DNA of 64,000 nt. Origin: Blastococcus sp. Marseille-P5729. Lineage in GTDB: Bacteria; Actinomycetota; Actinomycetes; Mycobacteriales; Antricoccaceae. The notes under the pieces were generated by a model. That model had not been told where the DNA came from. It did not search any database and worked only from the letters and a program-made list of their open reading frames with translations. Positions 50,259 through 59,113 of this stretch are shown in pieces. Where the stretch lies: assembly GCF_900292035.1 (NCBI RefSeq), contig NZ_OMPO01000003.1:434001-498000 (forward strand), in the 5' to 3' direction. The translations under genes and the position numbers were made by a program. Each line of letters opens with the position of its first letter. Positions within the stretch are counted from its first letter, which is position 1.

Positions 50259-50490
50259 CAGCGGTCTCCCTCGGGAAGTGCCAGGTCAACAGCAGGGGGC
50301 ATCCGCGGTCCGACGCTACACCCGACGCCGCCGGTTTCAGTCCAGGCAGACCGTAGCGACCGACGCTCATTAGGTAACGATCGTCTTCCTCGTCGCCCGT
50401 CCGGATGCTCGCGTGCCTGCGTCTGCGCGATTCCGCGTCTGCGCGTACGCTCGCCAGCGCCCCCAGCCCCCACCCTGAGAGGCCCTGTCG

Positions 50491-51462
50491 ATGTCGAACA
50501 CCGAGTCCTCCGTAGAGCTCGATCTCTACCCGGTCGAGACGGTCCCCGACGTGCTCGTCCTCGAGCCGCGCGACGTACCGCTGGGCGGCCCTCGCGCCAT
50601 GAACGTCCGCCGAACCCTGCCGCACAAGAACCGCTCCTTCGTCGGAGCCTGGTGCTTCCTCGATCACTACGGGCCGGACGACGTCGCGGCGACCGGCGGC
50701 ATGGACGTCCCGCCGCATCCGCACACTGGCCTGCAGACAGTCAGCTGGCTGTTCGAGGGCGAGATCGAGCACAACGACTCCGGCGGCGTGCACGCGATTG
50801 TCCGGCCGGGCGAGATGAACCTGATGACCGGCGGCCGGGGGATTGCCCACTCGGAGGTGTCGACCCGCGAGACCTCGGTACTGCACGGGGTTCAGCTGTG
50901 GGTCGTGCTGCCGACGGCCGACCGCGATGCCGCGCGTGAGTTCCAGCATTACGAGACCCCGATCGTAAAGCTCGCGGACGGCGTCCGGGCCCGGGTGTTC
51001 ATCGGAGAGCTGGCCGGCGAGTCGTCTCCGGTGAAGACCTTCACGCCGCTGCTGGGCGCCGAGCTGCACCTGGACGCCGGTGCGCGCTGGGAGGTACCGG
51101 TCGACGCCTCCTTCGAGCATGCGGTCCTGGTCGACCAGGGCTCGGTCCGGCTGAACAGCACCACCCTCGCCGCGTCGCACCTCGGCATCGTCGACTCCGG
51201 CCTGGAGCGCCTCGAGCTGGTCGCCGACGAGCCGGCCCGGTTGATCCTGCTCGGCGGGACGCCGTACACCGAGGAGGTCGTGATGTGGTGGAACTTCATC
51301 GCGCCGACCCATGAGGAGATCGAGCAGGCGCGTGAGGAGTGGCAGGAGCGCTCGGATCGTTTCGGCCACGTCGAGGGATACGAGGGGAAGCCGCAGTGGC
51401 TGCCCGCGCCGAACATGCCGAATGCGCGCCTGCGCCCCCGCGGCCGCACCCGCAAGCGCTGA
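50491..51462 (+). CDS. Pirin-family protein
   Basis: A 323-residue bicupin. The N-terminal cupin has the metal ligands in MDVPPHPHTGLQTVSWLFEGEIEHNDS (two His close together, then His and Glu), LMTGGRGIAHSE and LHGVQLWVVLP. The C-terminal cupin is degenerate, as usual. WWNFIAPTHEEIEQAREEWQ closes the domain as in other pirins. Some bacterial pirins are quercetinases or regulators of metabolic enzymes; the role here is unknown. Confidence 0.9.
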   Translation: MSNTESSVELDLYPVETVPDVLVLEPRDVPLGGPRAMNVRRTLPHKNRSFVGAWCFLDHYGPDDVAATGGMDVPPHPHTGLQTVSWLFEGEIEHNDSGGVHAIVRPGEMNLMTGGRGIAHSEVSTRETSVLHGVQLWVVLPTADRDAAREFQHYETPIVKLADGVRARVFIGELAGESSPVKTFTPLLGAELHLDAGARWEVPVDASFEHAVLVDQGSVRLNSTTLAASHLGIVDSGLERLELVADEPARLILLGGTPYTEEVVMWWNFIAPTHEEIEQAREEWQERSDRFGHVEGYEGKPQWLPAPNMPNARLRPRGRTRKR

Positions 51463-51511
51463 ACACCCGCGACTATGACCCACGGCGGCTCGACGGCGGA
51501 CAGCCGGGGCG

Positions 51512-51640
51512 CTACTTCTTGGGGAGCAGGATGGTCTGGGTCTGGGGGTCTTTCCGACTAGTTTCTCTCCGCAGCGCAGCTCGGTCTCGACCACGATGGT
51601 CGTGGGCCTGCTGGCAACCGGTGAGAGTGTGTCCGGAGGT
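51512..51640 (-). pseudogene. Possible LacI-family regulator C-terminal remnant
   Basis: On the minus strand ASRPTTIVVETELRCGE reads like the C-terminal end of a LacI regulator (family pattern RPTTIVLPTELVVRxS). A one-base shift then gives SRKDPQTQTILLPKK and a stop at 51512. Nothing of the HTH or core remains. Low confidence: it is short and rests on pattern memory. Confidence 0.35.
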
Positions 51641-51675
51641 TCAGACACCGCGCAGATTGGGCTACGGTCGCACTC

Positions 51676-52386
51676 ATGAGGATGCGACTACGACAGGTGG
51701 CCCTGGTCGCCGCCGACCTGGAGCCCGTCGAAGCCGAGATCACGGAGAAGCTGGGTCTCGAGCTGTGCTTTCGCGACCCGGGAGTCGGCGAGTTCGGACT
51801 GCACAACGCGCTGTTCCCGGTGGGGGACAAGTTTCTCGAGGTGGTCTCTCCGAACGAGGAGGGGACGACGGCCGGGCGGCTGCTCGACAAGCGCAACGGG
51901 GATGGCGGCTACATGGTGATCCTGCAGGTTGATGACCTCGCGGACTTCAGCGACCGGTTCGGCGAGCACGAGGTGCGCATCGTCTACACAGCGGAGGGCC
52001 CTGGGATCACCGGCATCCACCTCCATCCCCGTGACATCGGGGGCGCGATCCTGTCGGTTGACTCCACCGATGACTGGCAGGACTGGGGCTGGGCCGGCCC
52101 CGACTGGCGCGACAAGGTGAGTACGGAACTCGTCGCCGATCTCCTGGGGGTGACAATCCAGGCAGCAGACCCAGAGAGCATGGCCCGCCGGTGGGCGACG
52201 GTTCTCGACCGCGCGCTGGTCGAGGACACAGACGGCCACCGCGTCGAGCTGGACGAGGGCGTCATCCGCTTCGTCGCGGACGCCGACGGCCGCGGTGACG
52301 GGCTCACCGCGATCGATCTGCGGGCTGCCGATGGCCAGGCGCGCACGGAGGTCATCTGCGGCACGACCGTCAATCTCGTTCCTTGA
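51676..52386 (+). CDS. VOC/glyoxalase-like protein
   Basis: A 236-residue protein with two vicinal-oxygen-chelate modules. The first reads LRQVALVAADLEPVEAEITEKLGLELCFRDPGVGEFGLHNALFPVGDKFLEVVSP. The second begins near VSTELVADLLGVTIQAADPESMARRWATVL. The usual metal ligand positions are partly kept (HNALFPVGD, EVVSP). The enzyme activity is unknown. The start is ATG 51676. Confidence 0.75.
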   Translation: MRMRLRQVALVAADLEPVEAEITEKLGLELCFRDPGVGEFGLHNALFPVGDKFLEVVSPNEEGTTAGRLLDKRNGDGGYMVILQVDDLADFSDRFGEHEVRIVYTAEGPGITGIHLHPRDIGGAILSVDSTDDWQDWGWAGPDWRDKVSTELVADLLGVTIQAADPESMARRWATVLDRALVEDTDGHRVELDEGVIRFVADADGRGDGLTAIDLRAADGQARTEVICGTTVNLVP

Positions 52387-52598
52387 CCGTGACGTTGGAT
52401 TCCCGCTGTGGCGGGGACCTCGTTAGCCCGGTCACTGTGATCTGCTGCGTTGTCAGCCCGGATCCAACTCGCGAGTAACAACGCAGGGTGACAATGGTTG
52501 GCGTGCTTCGAGCACCCATTCAGGTAGTCGTCGACACCCACGGTGTCAATCAGGCTCGACGCGCCGCGTCAATCACCCATCGACATGGAGTAACCCTC

Positions 52599-52778
52599 AT
52601 GGACCCCGCCACTCTGCTCGGTTCTCGGCTCACGCAGCTGGGACGCGCGAGCGACATCGAGCGCATCGAGCGAACGCAGGGAGCCCCCGTCGCCCGCCGC
52701 CGCGCGATGGAGGCACTGTTCACCCGCCAGCATCACGCCGGCCGCATCCAGCCCCGCCGGGAGCATGTCACGATCTAG
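52599..52778 (+). CDS. Small hypothetical protein
   Basis: A 59-residue basic protein starting at ATG 52599, preceded by GGAG with eight-base spacing. It reads MDPATLLGSRLTQLGRASDI, then helical, Arg-rich sequence with ALFTRQHHAGRIQPR. A longer frame from GTG 52488 exists, but its N-terminal part has no ribosome-binding site. No family is recognised. It ends 57 bases before the SIMPL gene and may share its transcript. Confidence 0.45.
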   Translation: MDPATLLGSRLTQLGRASDIERIERTQGAPVARRRAMEALFTRQHHAGRIQPRREHVTI

Positions 52779-52834
52779 GACAGCGGCGCGAGATCATCTA
52801 CTCGGTCGCTGATGCGATCGAAAGGACGATTCCC

Positions 52835-53503
52835 ATGAGCCAGCACCCGATCGTCTCGGTGCGGGGCGAGGCCGAGATCATGGTCCCGCCGGAGACCGCT
52901 GTGGTCACCGTGTCGGTGCTCGCGCGCGAACGCACCCGCGAGAGAACCGAATCCCGGTTGGTCGAGCTCAGCGCCGCCATCGGGGAGGTCCTCGCCCGCC
53001 AAGAATCGGCACTGCGACGACATTCAGCCTCGAGTGTCAGCGTCTACCCTGTGCTGCGCAACCGAAAGTCCGACAAGGCCGACGCCTACCAGGGTCGGCG
53101 CACCTGGACGGTCGAGGTCCAGAGCTTCGCAGTTCTACCGGAGCTTCTCGGCGCGCTCGCCGTCAGCGAAACCGTCACGATCAACGGCCCCACCTGGCGT
53201 GTGGAGGCCGGATCGCCGGTATATCAGCGGGCGCGGGCCGCTGCGGTGAAGGATGCCGTCCAGCGCGCCCGGTCATATGCGGCTGCCTTCGGCGCTCAGC
53301 TCGACCAGCTCGTCGAGGTGGCCGACGTCGGGATGAGTACCGATGGCGCACCGGTCAGGTTCGCCGCACCAGCCCCGGTAGCCCGCCCGATGGCCGGCGC
53401 TGCACCGATCGAGCAGATCGATCTTGAGCCGGTCGAGCAGCGTGTGTTCGGCCGTATCGAGGCGCGGTTCACGATGACCCCGCCCGATCTCAACGCCGCA
53501 TGA
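52835..53503 (+). CDS. SIMPL (DUF541) domain protein
   Basis: A 222-residue protein starting IVSVRGEAEIMVPPETAVVTVSV, the SIMPL opening. Internal features are ALRRHSASSVSVYPV and ARAAAVKDAVQRARSYAAAFGAQLDQLVEV, the conserved second half. No signal peptide is seen, although many SIMPL proteins are exported. The function is unclear in bacteria. It is followed by a decayed region. Confidence 0.85.
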   Translation: MSQHPIVSVRGEAEIMVPPETAVVTVSVLARERTRERTESRLVELSAAIGEVLARQESALRRHSASSVSVYPVLRNRKSDKADAYQGRRTWTVEVQSFAVLPELLGALAVSETVTINGPTWRVEAGSPVYQRARAAAVKDAVQRARSYAAAFGAQLDQLVEVADVGMSTDGAPVRFAAPAPVARPMAGAAPIEQIDLEPVEQRVFGRIEARFTMTPPDLNAA

Positions 53504-53880
53504 ATGCCGGACGGTGAGGCGGGCATCGCGGGTCGAGACCCAAGGCTCGGATGCGGTCTGGATCAGCCGGCGCATCGCCACCGCCGTCTGCAGCTCGTCG
53601 CCGGTGAGGGCGGTGGCCCAGTGTTGCTCGCGCTGGTTGTGCTTGCGCATCACCGTCTTCGGGGGCGCCGTCCGCCGCCAGCCCGTTGAAGACCGCGTCG
53701 ACGGGATGCTGATGCCGTCGAGTCGAGCTGCCATACCGCGACGGTAGGTAATGACGCTCGCGCTCGTCTTGAAGAATCCGGCCAGCCTCGTCGATCAAAT
53801 GCTGGCGGGGAGTACCCGACGCGGCGTGCAACGAGACGCACTGACCGGTGTCCTCGTCGATGACGTAGCGCTCGGACTCC
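53490..53880 (-). pseudogene. Decayed coding remnant, family not recognised
   Basis: Protein-like text appears on the minus strand in alternating frames. One frame reads ERYVIDEDTGQCVSLHAASG and RILQDERERHYLPSRYG; another reads GDELQTAVAMRRLIQTASEPWVSTRDARL. The switches between frames show a broken gene rather than an active one. I do not recognise the family. Confidence 0.4.
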
Positions 53881-54242
53881 GGCCGCCCCTACTGGTGCCG
53901 TAGGTCGTGGCGAAGGCGGGGGTGCCTTCCTCGATGCTGTCGGCGAAGTCTGCCCGGTCGCGAAGCAGTCGGCGTCCGCCGAACATGAAGAAGGGGACCA
54001 CCAGTAGCAAGAGATTCACGATGAACGCGATCCCGAACAGCAGTATCGGCGGGAGTGTGATGTCGGAGCTGTGCGCGGTGCCAGGGGATCAGCACGGCCC
54101 GGTCGCCGACCCTGTCGAGAGCGTTCTCGACCAGCTTGTCGATTGTGCCGTTGACCTGTGCCATGCCGAAGAAGTAGGTGACGCCCACGAGCAGGATGAG
54201 GATTCCGACCGGAAACCCGGCCAGGATGTCATCGAGCGACAT
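53795..54242 (-). pseudogene. MatC/SLC13-type transporter remnant with internal break
   Basis: The frame from ATG 54242 reads DDILAGFPVGILILLVGVTY, then FFGMAQVNGTIDKLVENALD and RVGDRAVLIPW, which resembles the MatC dicarboxylate-carrier N-terminal domain, and then turns to noise. A second frame ~100 bases on reads NLLLLVVPFFMFGGRRLLRD, a later membrane segment of the same type of protein. The pieces imply an internal deletion or frameshift in a former carboxylate transporter. With the neighbouring remnant it accounts for most of 53504-54346. Confidence 0.55.
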
Positions 54243-54346
54243 GTCCGCGAGCCACAGTCCGATGGCGGATGCGGCGGCGAATGAGGCGACACCGAGATGG
54301 TGGCCTACCGGTTATCGGGGAGCGGCCATCGGACATGATGGGACCC

Positions 54347-54859
54347 ATGAGCAGCGAGGCATCTGTGGTCAGCATTCGCCGGGCGCGCACCAGCGACGTC
54401 CGACGAATTCGCGAGATCGTCACGCCCTACGTCGACGACCGGATCCTGATTGCGAAGGAGAACGTGGCCTACTACGAGGGCCTCCCTGAGTTCCGGATCG
54501 CGGAGATCGATGGCGTGATCGCCGGTGTAGGGGCATTGCACGTCATGTGGGAAGACCTTGCCGAGGTCCGCACCCTCGCGGTCGATCCGATCTTTCGCGG
54601 GCACGGGGTCGGGCACAAGCTGCTCAAGCAGTTGATCGCGGACGGTCAGGAGATCGGTGTCCGCCGTATCTTCTGCCTCACCTTCGAGACGGCCTTCTTC
54701 GAGCAGCATGGGTTCGTGGAGATCGAGGGGACACCGGTCACGCCGGATGTATACGTGGAACTGCTGCACTCGCACGACGACGGTGTTGCCGAGTTTCTCG
54801 ATCTCGCCCGCGTCAAGCCCAATACCCTGGGCAACTCCCGAATGCTTCTTACCCTCTGA
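54347..54859 (+). CDS. argA: Amino-acid N-acetyltransferase (ArgA, Rv2747-type)
   Basis: A 170-residue GNAT protein. It contains GALHVMWEDLAEVRTLAVDP, then IFRGHGVGHKLLKQLI (acetyl-CoA loop R-G-H-G-V-G), FCLTFETAFFEQHGFVEIEGTPVTPDVY and GVAEFLDLARVKPNTLGNSRMLL. These match what I remember of M. tuberculosis Rv2747, a short glutamate N-acetyltransferase that makes N-acetylglutamate for arginine synthesis without an amino-acid kinase domain. The start is ATG 54347 (MSSEASVVSIRR). It is not near other arg genes. Confidence 0.88.
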   Translation: MSSEASVVSIRRARTSDVRRIREIVTPYVDDRILIAKENVAYYEGLPEFRIAEIDGVIAGVGALHVMWEDLAEVRTLAVDPIFRGHGVGHKLLKQLIADGQEIGVRRIFCLTFETAFFEQHGFVEIEGTPVTPDVYVELLHSHDDGVAEFLDLARVKPNTLGNSRMLLTL

Positions 54860-54978
54860 CCGGGCGCATCGCTTCGTTTGACGCCACCGGTCGCACCTGA
54901 CACCGGGGTCCCGCTGTCCGACGACGGAGCTGGCTCACGTCTCAGAACTCGCCGAAAACCTGCAGCGCATCCCTTGCT

Positions 54979-55007
54979 TTCAAATTCGAACAGATGTACG
55001 ATATAAT
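54979..55007 (+). promoter_or_regulatory. Promoter with LexA-like SOS box upstream of DUF222/HNH gene
   Basis: TCGAAC-AGAT-GTACGA (54986-55001) matches the actinobacterial SOS box TCGAAC-N4-GTTCGA with one mismatch. A perfect -10 box TATAAT follows directly (55002-55007), so LexA bound here would cover the promoter. A -35-like TTTCAA overlaps the left edge. The GTG start is 15 bases downstream of the -10 box, so the leader is very short. Confidence 0.65.
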
Positions 55008-55022
55008 TGCCGTGGTGAGGGG

Positions 55023-56975
55023 GTGAGTGCAGTGGACGACCAGCACAAGAACGACGGACTGACCACCGCCCCCTTCCCGACGATCGTCACGTCTCCGGCG
55101 GACGTCGCGTCGCCTCCGCTCAGCACGGGTGACCGGAGCGAGGCGCGTGAGGATCGGGCGATGCCGAGCGGCGCGGAGACGCCGGACGGTGCGTGTGGAG
55201 CCGCGGCAGACCTAAGCACCCCGGTGGACGCCGCCCCACCGGCGGACGCCACCGCTCCGACGGACGCCTCGGCGGAGCCGGACTGGGCGGTTCAGGCTGC
55301 GGCGTCGCCGGGTGATGCGGAGCGGTTGTGGCTAGCGAGTGATTCCGCTCGGGAGCTCGACCGCAGTCTGGATGAGGCGTTCGCGCATCTGCAGCGCGGC
55401 TATGAGCTGTTGCTGGGGATCGGGGAAGAGGGCGAGCTGGGCGCGTTGGGCCCGGACCGCCTGATCACGATGGCGCAGCGTCTGGAGGCGCACCGGACCC
55501 GGCTGATCATGGTCGACTCCTACGTGATCGAAGCCGCGACCGAGGACCGCCTACAGGATCACGTGTGCGCCTCCTCGATCCCTCTGGCCCTCTGCCAGGT
55601 GCTGCACATCAGCAGCGCCGAGGCGAACGCGCGCGCCAAACGCGCGCAGCAGTTGTTGCCGCAGAACGGGTTCAGCAGCGGCACCACCCCACCCACGCTG
55701 CCGCTGCTCGCGGACGCGGTCCGTGACGGTGCGGGGGTGTCGAGCGGTCAGGTGGATGTGATCTGCAAGGCCATGGCGCGAGTGGCGCAGAACCCCGAGG
55801 TGGATCACCAGCAGCGCGAGCTCGCCGAGCGGCTGCTGGTCCACCAGGCCGCCGGGCTCACGCATAAGGAGCTGGAGACCGCGGCGGAGAAGGTCGAGGA
55901 GGTCATCAACCCCGACGGCACCCTGCCCAGCGACGAAGTCGCCACGGCGCGGCGAGGGGTGATGATCGGGCCCGAAGGCCGCGACGGCACCCACAAGATC
56001 TCCGGCGCCCTGACCCGCGAGGGCAAGGCCCTGTTCGATGCCGCGATCGGGCCGTTCACCGCACCCCACCCCGCCGACGCCAACGGCCCGGATGACCGCA
56101 CCGCCGCCCAGCGCACCCACGACGGCCTACAAGACGCCTGCCAACGCCTCCTGGAGCTTGCCGGAGCGCCGGCGTCCGGCGGGACCGCTGCCACGGTGCA
56201 CATCACCATCGACCTCGACCGGCTCATCGAAGCCATCGCGCGGCTACGCGACGACCCCTCCGGCCGCACGACCGCGCAGCAGGCCGCCGGCCGCATCGCC
56301 GGCGGCGGGCAGCTCACCATCAACGAGATCCTGCGCCTGGCCCGGGACGCGACCCTGATCCCGGTATGGATCAGCAACATCCACGGGATCGTGGCCTACG
56401 GCCGCGACCGCCGCACCGCATCGCCGGCCCAGACCCACGCCCTGATCGCCCGCGACGGCGGGTGCAGCTTCCCCGGCTGCCAAGCCCCACCCGACTGGTG
56501 CCAGCGCCACCACGTGATCGCGTGGTGGTCCGGCGGACACACCGACCTGGACAACCTCACCCTGGTGTGCGGGTATCACCACCGCGAATTCGAACGCCGC
56601 GGCTGGGCCGTGGACATCATCAACGGCATCCCCGTCTGGACCCCACCGGCGTGGCTCGACCCCGAGCAGAAACCGCAGATCAACGCCCGGATCAAGATCC
56701 CCTGCCACACCGAGATCACCCACCTCGCCGACAGTGTGAGGCAAGCTCAACGCGACCGTGCCGAGCGACAACGAGCCCTCGGCGGAGGCAGAGATCCCGG
56801 CGACCCCGCAGACCCGCTCGGGCTGCTCGGCGGGCTGCTCGATCCCGGCGAGGACATCGACGAGTTCATCCAGCTCATCGCCGCACACATCCCCACCGAA
56901 CAACGCGACGCCTTCTACCGCGACGCCGCCGACCTCATCACCACCCACCTCCCCGCAGCCAGCACCCGCAGCTGA
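55023..56975 (+). CDS. DUF222 / HNH endonuclease-signature protein (13E12 repeat family)
   Basis: A 650-residue protein. An Ala/Pro-rich leader (~1-95) precedes the helical DUF222 domain (~110-400, with AEANARAKRAQQLLP and GVSSGQVDVICKAMARV). The HNH motif comes next: ARDGGCSFPGCQAPPDWCQRHHVIAWWSGG and LDNLTLVCGYHHREFERRGW, with both Cys pairs and the HH catalytic site present. These are abundant multicopy genes in actinobacteria; their biological role is unsettled. The LexA-like box upstream suggests DNA-damage induction. The start is GTG 55023. Confidence 0.9.
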   Translation: MSAVDDQHKNDGLTTAPFPTIVTSPADVASPPLSTGDRSEAREDRAMPSGAETPDGACGAAADLSTPVDAAPPADATAPTDASAEPDWAVQAAASPGDAERLWLASDSARELDRSLDEAFAHLQRGYELLLGIGEEGELGALGPDRLITMAQRLEAHRTRLIMVDSYVIEAATEDRLQDHVCASSIPLALCQVLHISSAEANARAKRAQQLLPQNGFSSGTTPPTLPLLADAVRDGAGVSSGQVDVICKAMARVAQNPEVDHQQRELAERLLVHQAAGLTHKELETAAEKVEEVINPDGTLPSDEVATARRGVMIGPEGRDGTHKISGALTREGKALFDAAIGPFTAPHPADANGPDDRTAAQRTHDGLQDACQRLLELAGAPASGGTAATVHITIDLDRLIEAIARLRDDPSGRTTAQQAAGRIAGGGQLTINEILRLARDATLIPVWISNIHGIVAYGRDRRTASPAQTHALIARDGGCSFPGCQAPPDWCQRHHVIAWWSGGHTDLDNLTLVCGYHHREFERRGWAVDIINGIPVWTPPAWLDPEQKPQINARIKIPCHTEITHLADSVRQAQRDRAERQRALGGGRDPGDPADPLGLLGGLLDPGEDIDEFIQLIAAHIPTEQRDAFYRDAADLITTHLPAASTRS

Positions 56976-57070
56976 GCGAAGTCGAGGTGACGGCTGCAGG
57001 TGGCCGGGTGGACCACCCGTGCGGGCCGCCGACATCGACGCGTCCCGATCGGCGGGGCCGGCTGGGTTGG

Positions 57071-57904
57071 TTACTTGCCGGCGGCGGACTCGATTTCAGC
57101 GGCGTAATCGGGGACGGTGCGCTGCAGTTCGCGCGCGGGGCGCTCATAACCCTTCGACTTCGGGCGCTTCGGCAGCTTCAGCGGCGGACGCTGGATCTCT
57201 TCGTAGGGGACCTGGGTGAGCAGATGGGCGATCATGTTGATCCGCGCACGACGCTTGTCCTCAGCCTCGACGATGTTCCACGGCGCCTCGGGAATATCGG
57301 TGTGCACCAGCATCGCGTCCTTGGCCCGGGAGTACTCCTCAAACCGGTCCAGGGACTCGATGTCGGTGGGGGAGAGCTTCCAGCGGCGCATGGGATCTGT
57401 CAGCCGAGACTCGAAACGCTTGTACTGCTCCTTCTCGCTCACCGAGAACCAGTACTTGTGCAGCATGATGCCATCCTCGACGAGCATCCGCTCGAAGATC
57501 GGGCACTGATGCAGAAAGCGCTGGTACTCCGACGACGTGCAGTAACCCATCACATGCTCGACGCCGGCGCGGTTGTACCAGCTGCGGTCGAACAGGACGA
57601 TCTCGCCGGCGGCTGGCAGCTCAGCGACATATCGCTGGAAGTACCACTGGGTCTTCTGCCGCTCGGTCGGTGTCGGCAGCGCGGCAATCCGGGTCAGGCG
57701 GGGGTTGAGGTACTCGGCCACCCGCTTGATCGTGCCGCCCTTGCCCGCAGCGTCCCGACCCTCGAAGAGAACGACGACGCGCGCCCCAGTGGTCTTCACC
57801 CATTCCTGCATGTCAACCAGCTTGGCCTGCAGGCGTAGGAGCTCGGTCTCGTAGAGCTCCCTGTCCATGCGCTTCTTCTTGCCATTGCCATTCTCACCCG
57901 TCAT
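57071..57904 (-). CDS. ppk2: Polyphosphate kinase 2
   Basis: A 277-residue PPK2 of the short one-domain class. Walker A is FEGRDAAGKGGT, Walker B lies in IVLFDRSWYNRAGVE, and the lid has ESRLTDPMRRWKLSPTD. It transfers phosphate between polyphosphate and nucleotides; members phosphorylate NDP or NMP, and the class cannot be told reliably from these motifs. The start is ATG 57904, followed by a Lys/Gly-rich leader (MTGENGNGKKKR). Confidence 0.93.
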   Translation of the reverse strand: MTGENGNGKKKRMDRELYETELLRLQAKLVDMQEWVKTTGARVVVLFEGRDAAGKGGTIKRVAEYLNPRLTRIAALPTPTERQKTQWYFQRYVAELPAAGEIVLFDRSWYNRAGVEHVMGYCTSSEYQRFLHQCPIFERMLVEDGIMLHKYWFSVSEKEQYKRFESRLTDPMRRWKLSPTDIESLDRFEEYSRAKDAMLVHTDIPEAPWNIVEAEDKRRARINMIAHLLTQVPYEEIQRPPLKLPKRPKSKGYERPARELQRTVPDYAAEIESAAGK

Positions 57905-58028
57905 TCCTCTGACGTTACGCGTTCGTTGGTTCCGCTGGCGCAGCGAGGTTCCGACCGGAGCCGCGCGGTGGGACAGTCAGCTGGCTGCGCGGCTGGCGAA
58001 TCGTTCGACCCGCCAGCCGCGCAGCGCA

Positions 58029-58691
58029 CTACTTCTCGTCGTCCTTGCGATCCAGATGCAGCACGAGCTGAGCTCCGTAACCGGCCGCCTGGACCAGGCG
58101 CAGACGCTCAAGGGCCGGGCTGTCATCCAGCAGCCGTGCACCGTTGGCCAGCGATCGCAGCGCCGCAGTCTCAGCCCGAGCCTCCTCGAGCCGCGCGGCC
58201 CCACGCTGCTTGGCCGATGCGACCTCCAACGCGGCCTCGCGCAGCGCGCCCGGCACGATGACGTCGCGGACGACGACCGCAGCGATCGCTCCGATCGCCT
58301 CCGCCGCCGGGGCAACCGAAGCGCTCAACGACGCCGAGTCGACTGCCGACCGGCCGATGACCTGCTCCAGGCTGACCGGTGCGACCGCCTCGCGGACGGC
58401 GATCTGCGTCGCGAGATAGAGCATTGCCTCCGGATCGGCCGCATACTCGAGAAAACGCTGCGGATCGCGCACCGACCACTGCACGGACGCCGACACCTTC
58501 ACAGGCACTCCGTCGGCCGTGGGCACCTCCTGCGGCGCCACGGTCAGCAGTCGCTCACGCAGATCGACCAGTCGCACTCGATCGCGCGGCTGCTTGCGGT
58601 GCGCGCCGCTTCCGAGGACCGCCTGCAGGCGACCCTTCCGGTACACGACTGCGCTGTGGCGAGCCGGCACGTTGACCTTCAGTAGACCCAT
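58029..58691 (-). CDS. SPFH/Band 7-domain protein (slipin-like) without membrane anchor
   Basis: A 220-residue protein: RHSAVVYRKGRLQAVLGSGAHRK, then VDLRERLLTVAPQEVPTADGVPVKVSASVQWSV, the core SPFH strands, and ALREAALEVASAKQRGAARLEEARAETAALRSL, a coiled-coil C-terminus. The hydrophobic N-terminal hairpin of slipins is absent, so it is either soluble or peripheral. The ATG at 58691 has an AAGGAGG ribosome-binding site. Directly upstream in the leader is a hexanucleotide repeat. The function is unknown. Confidence 0.8.
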   Translation of the reverse strand: MGLLKVNVPARHSAVVYRKGRLQAVLGSGAHRKQPRDRVRLVDLRERLLTVAPQEVPTADGVPVKVSASVQWSVRDPQRFLEYAADPEAMLYLATQIAVREAVAPVSLEQVIGRSAVDSASLSASVAPAAEAIGAIAAVVVRDVIVPGALREAALEVASAKQRGAARLEEARAETAALRSLANGARLLDDSPALERLRLVQAAGYGAQLVLHLDRKDDEK

Positions 58692-58703
58692 GACGATCCT
58701 CCT

Positions 58704-58746
<43 letters not shown>

Positions 58747-58851
58747 GGGCATGTGGGGGACGACGCCGCCGTACGGCACGCACGACGAGCGGGGCCGGTC
58801 CGGCCAGCCGGCCGGCCGCAGGGCTCGTCGGGCGCGAGCGCCGTACGACGA

Positions 58852-58952
58852 CGCCGGTTTCGGGAGTCGAACCCGATCGGCAGCTAACTGCCTTCACCAG
58901 GAGATGCGTTCCAAAGACGCATGCTGACCTCGACCGACATCACAGGACCGGG
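58852..58952 (-). other. Class II tRNA-like element, probably degenerate
   Basis: On the minus strand a consensus T arm is present (TCGGG-TTCGACT-CCCGA). A 7-base loop CTTTGGA sits on a strong stem (ATGCGT/ACGCAT), with U33 and a purine at 37. A long variable region contains the hairpin GGCAG-TTAG-CTGCC. The acceptor stem pairs only in its middle (CCGGT/ACCGG) and the D arm is weak. It may be a decayed tRNA-Ser or Leu, or chance. The remaining ~100 bases to 59052 show nothing else. Confidence 0.35.
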
Positions 58953-59052
58953 ACGGGCGACAGCCCGCGGCTGCTAGATCGCTTGTGGACAGCCGAAACA
59001 GGTTCGCACCCGCGATGTCAGAACTGCAACTGAATATTCGATGCGCCGAAAT

Positions 59053-59094
59053 GCCCGTGGGGTTGTGCCCGAACTCGGACACAACCCCACGGGC
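59053..59094 (-). terminator. 15-bp perfect hairpin after the DUF3817 gene
   Basis: GCCCGTGGGGTTGTG (59053-59067) and its exact complement (59080-59094) enclose a 12-base loop. It lies 20 bases past the stop of the minus-strand gene, where a transcription terminator is expected. Confidence 0.75.
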
Positions 59095-59113
59095 TGACTT
59101 CTGAACCGCTCGG

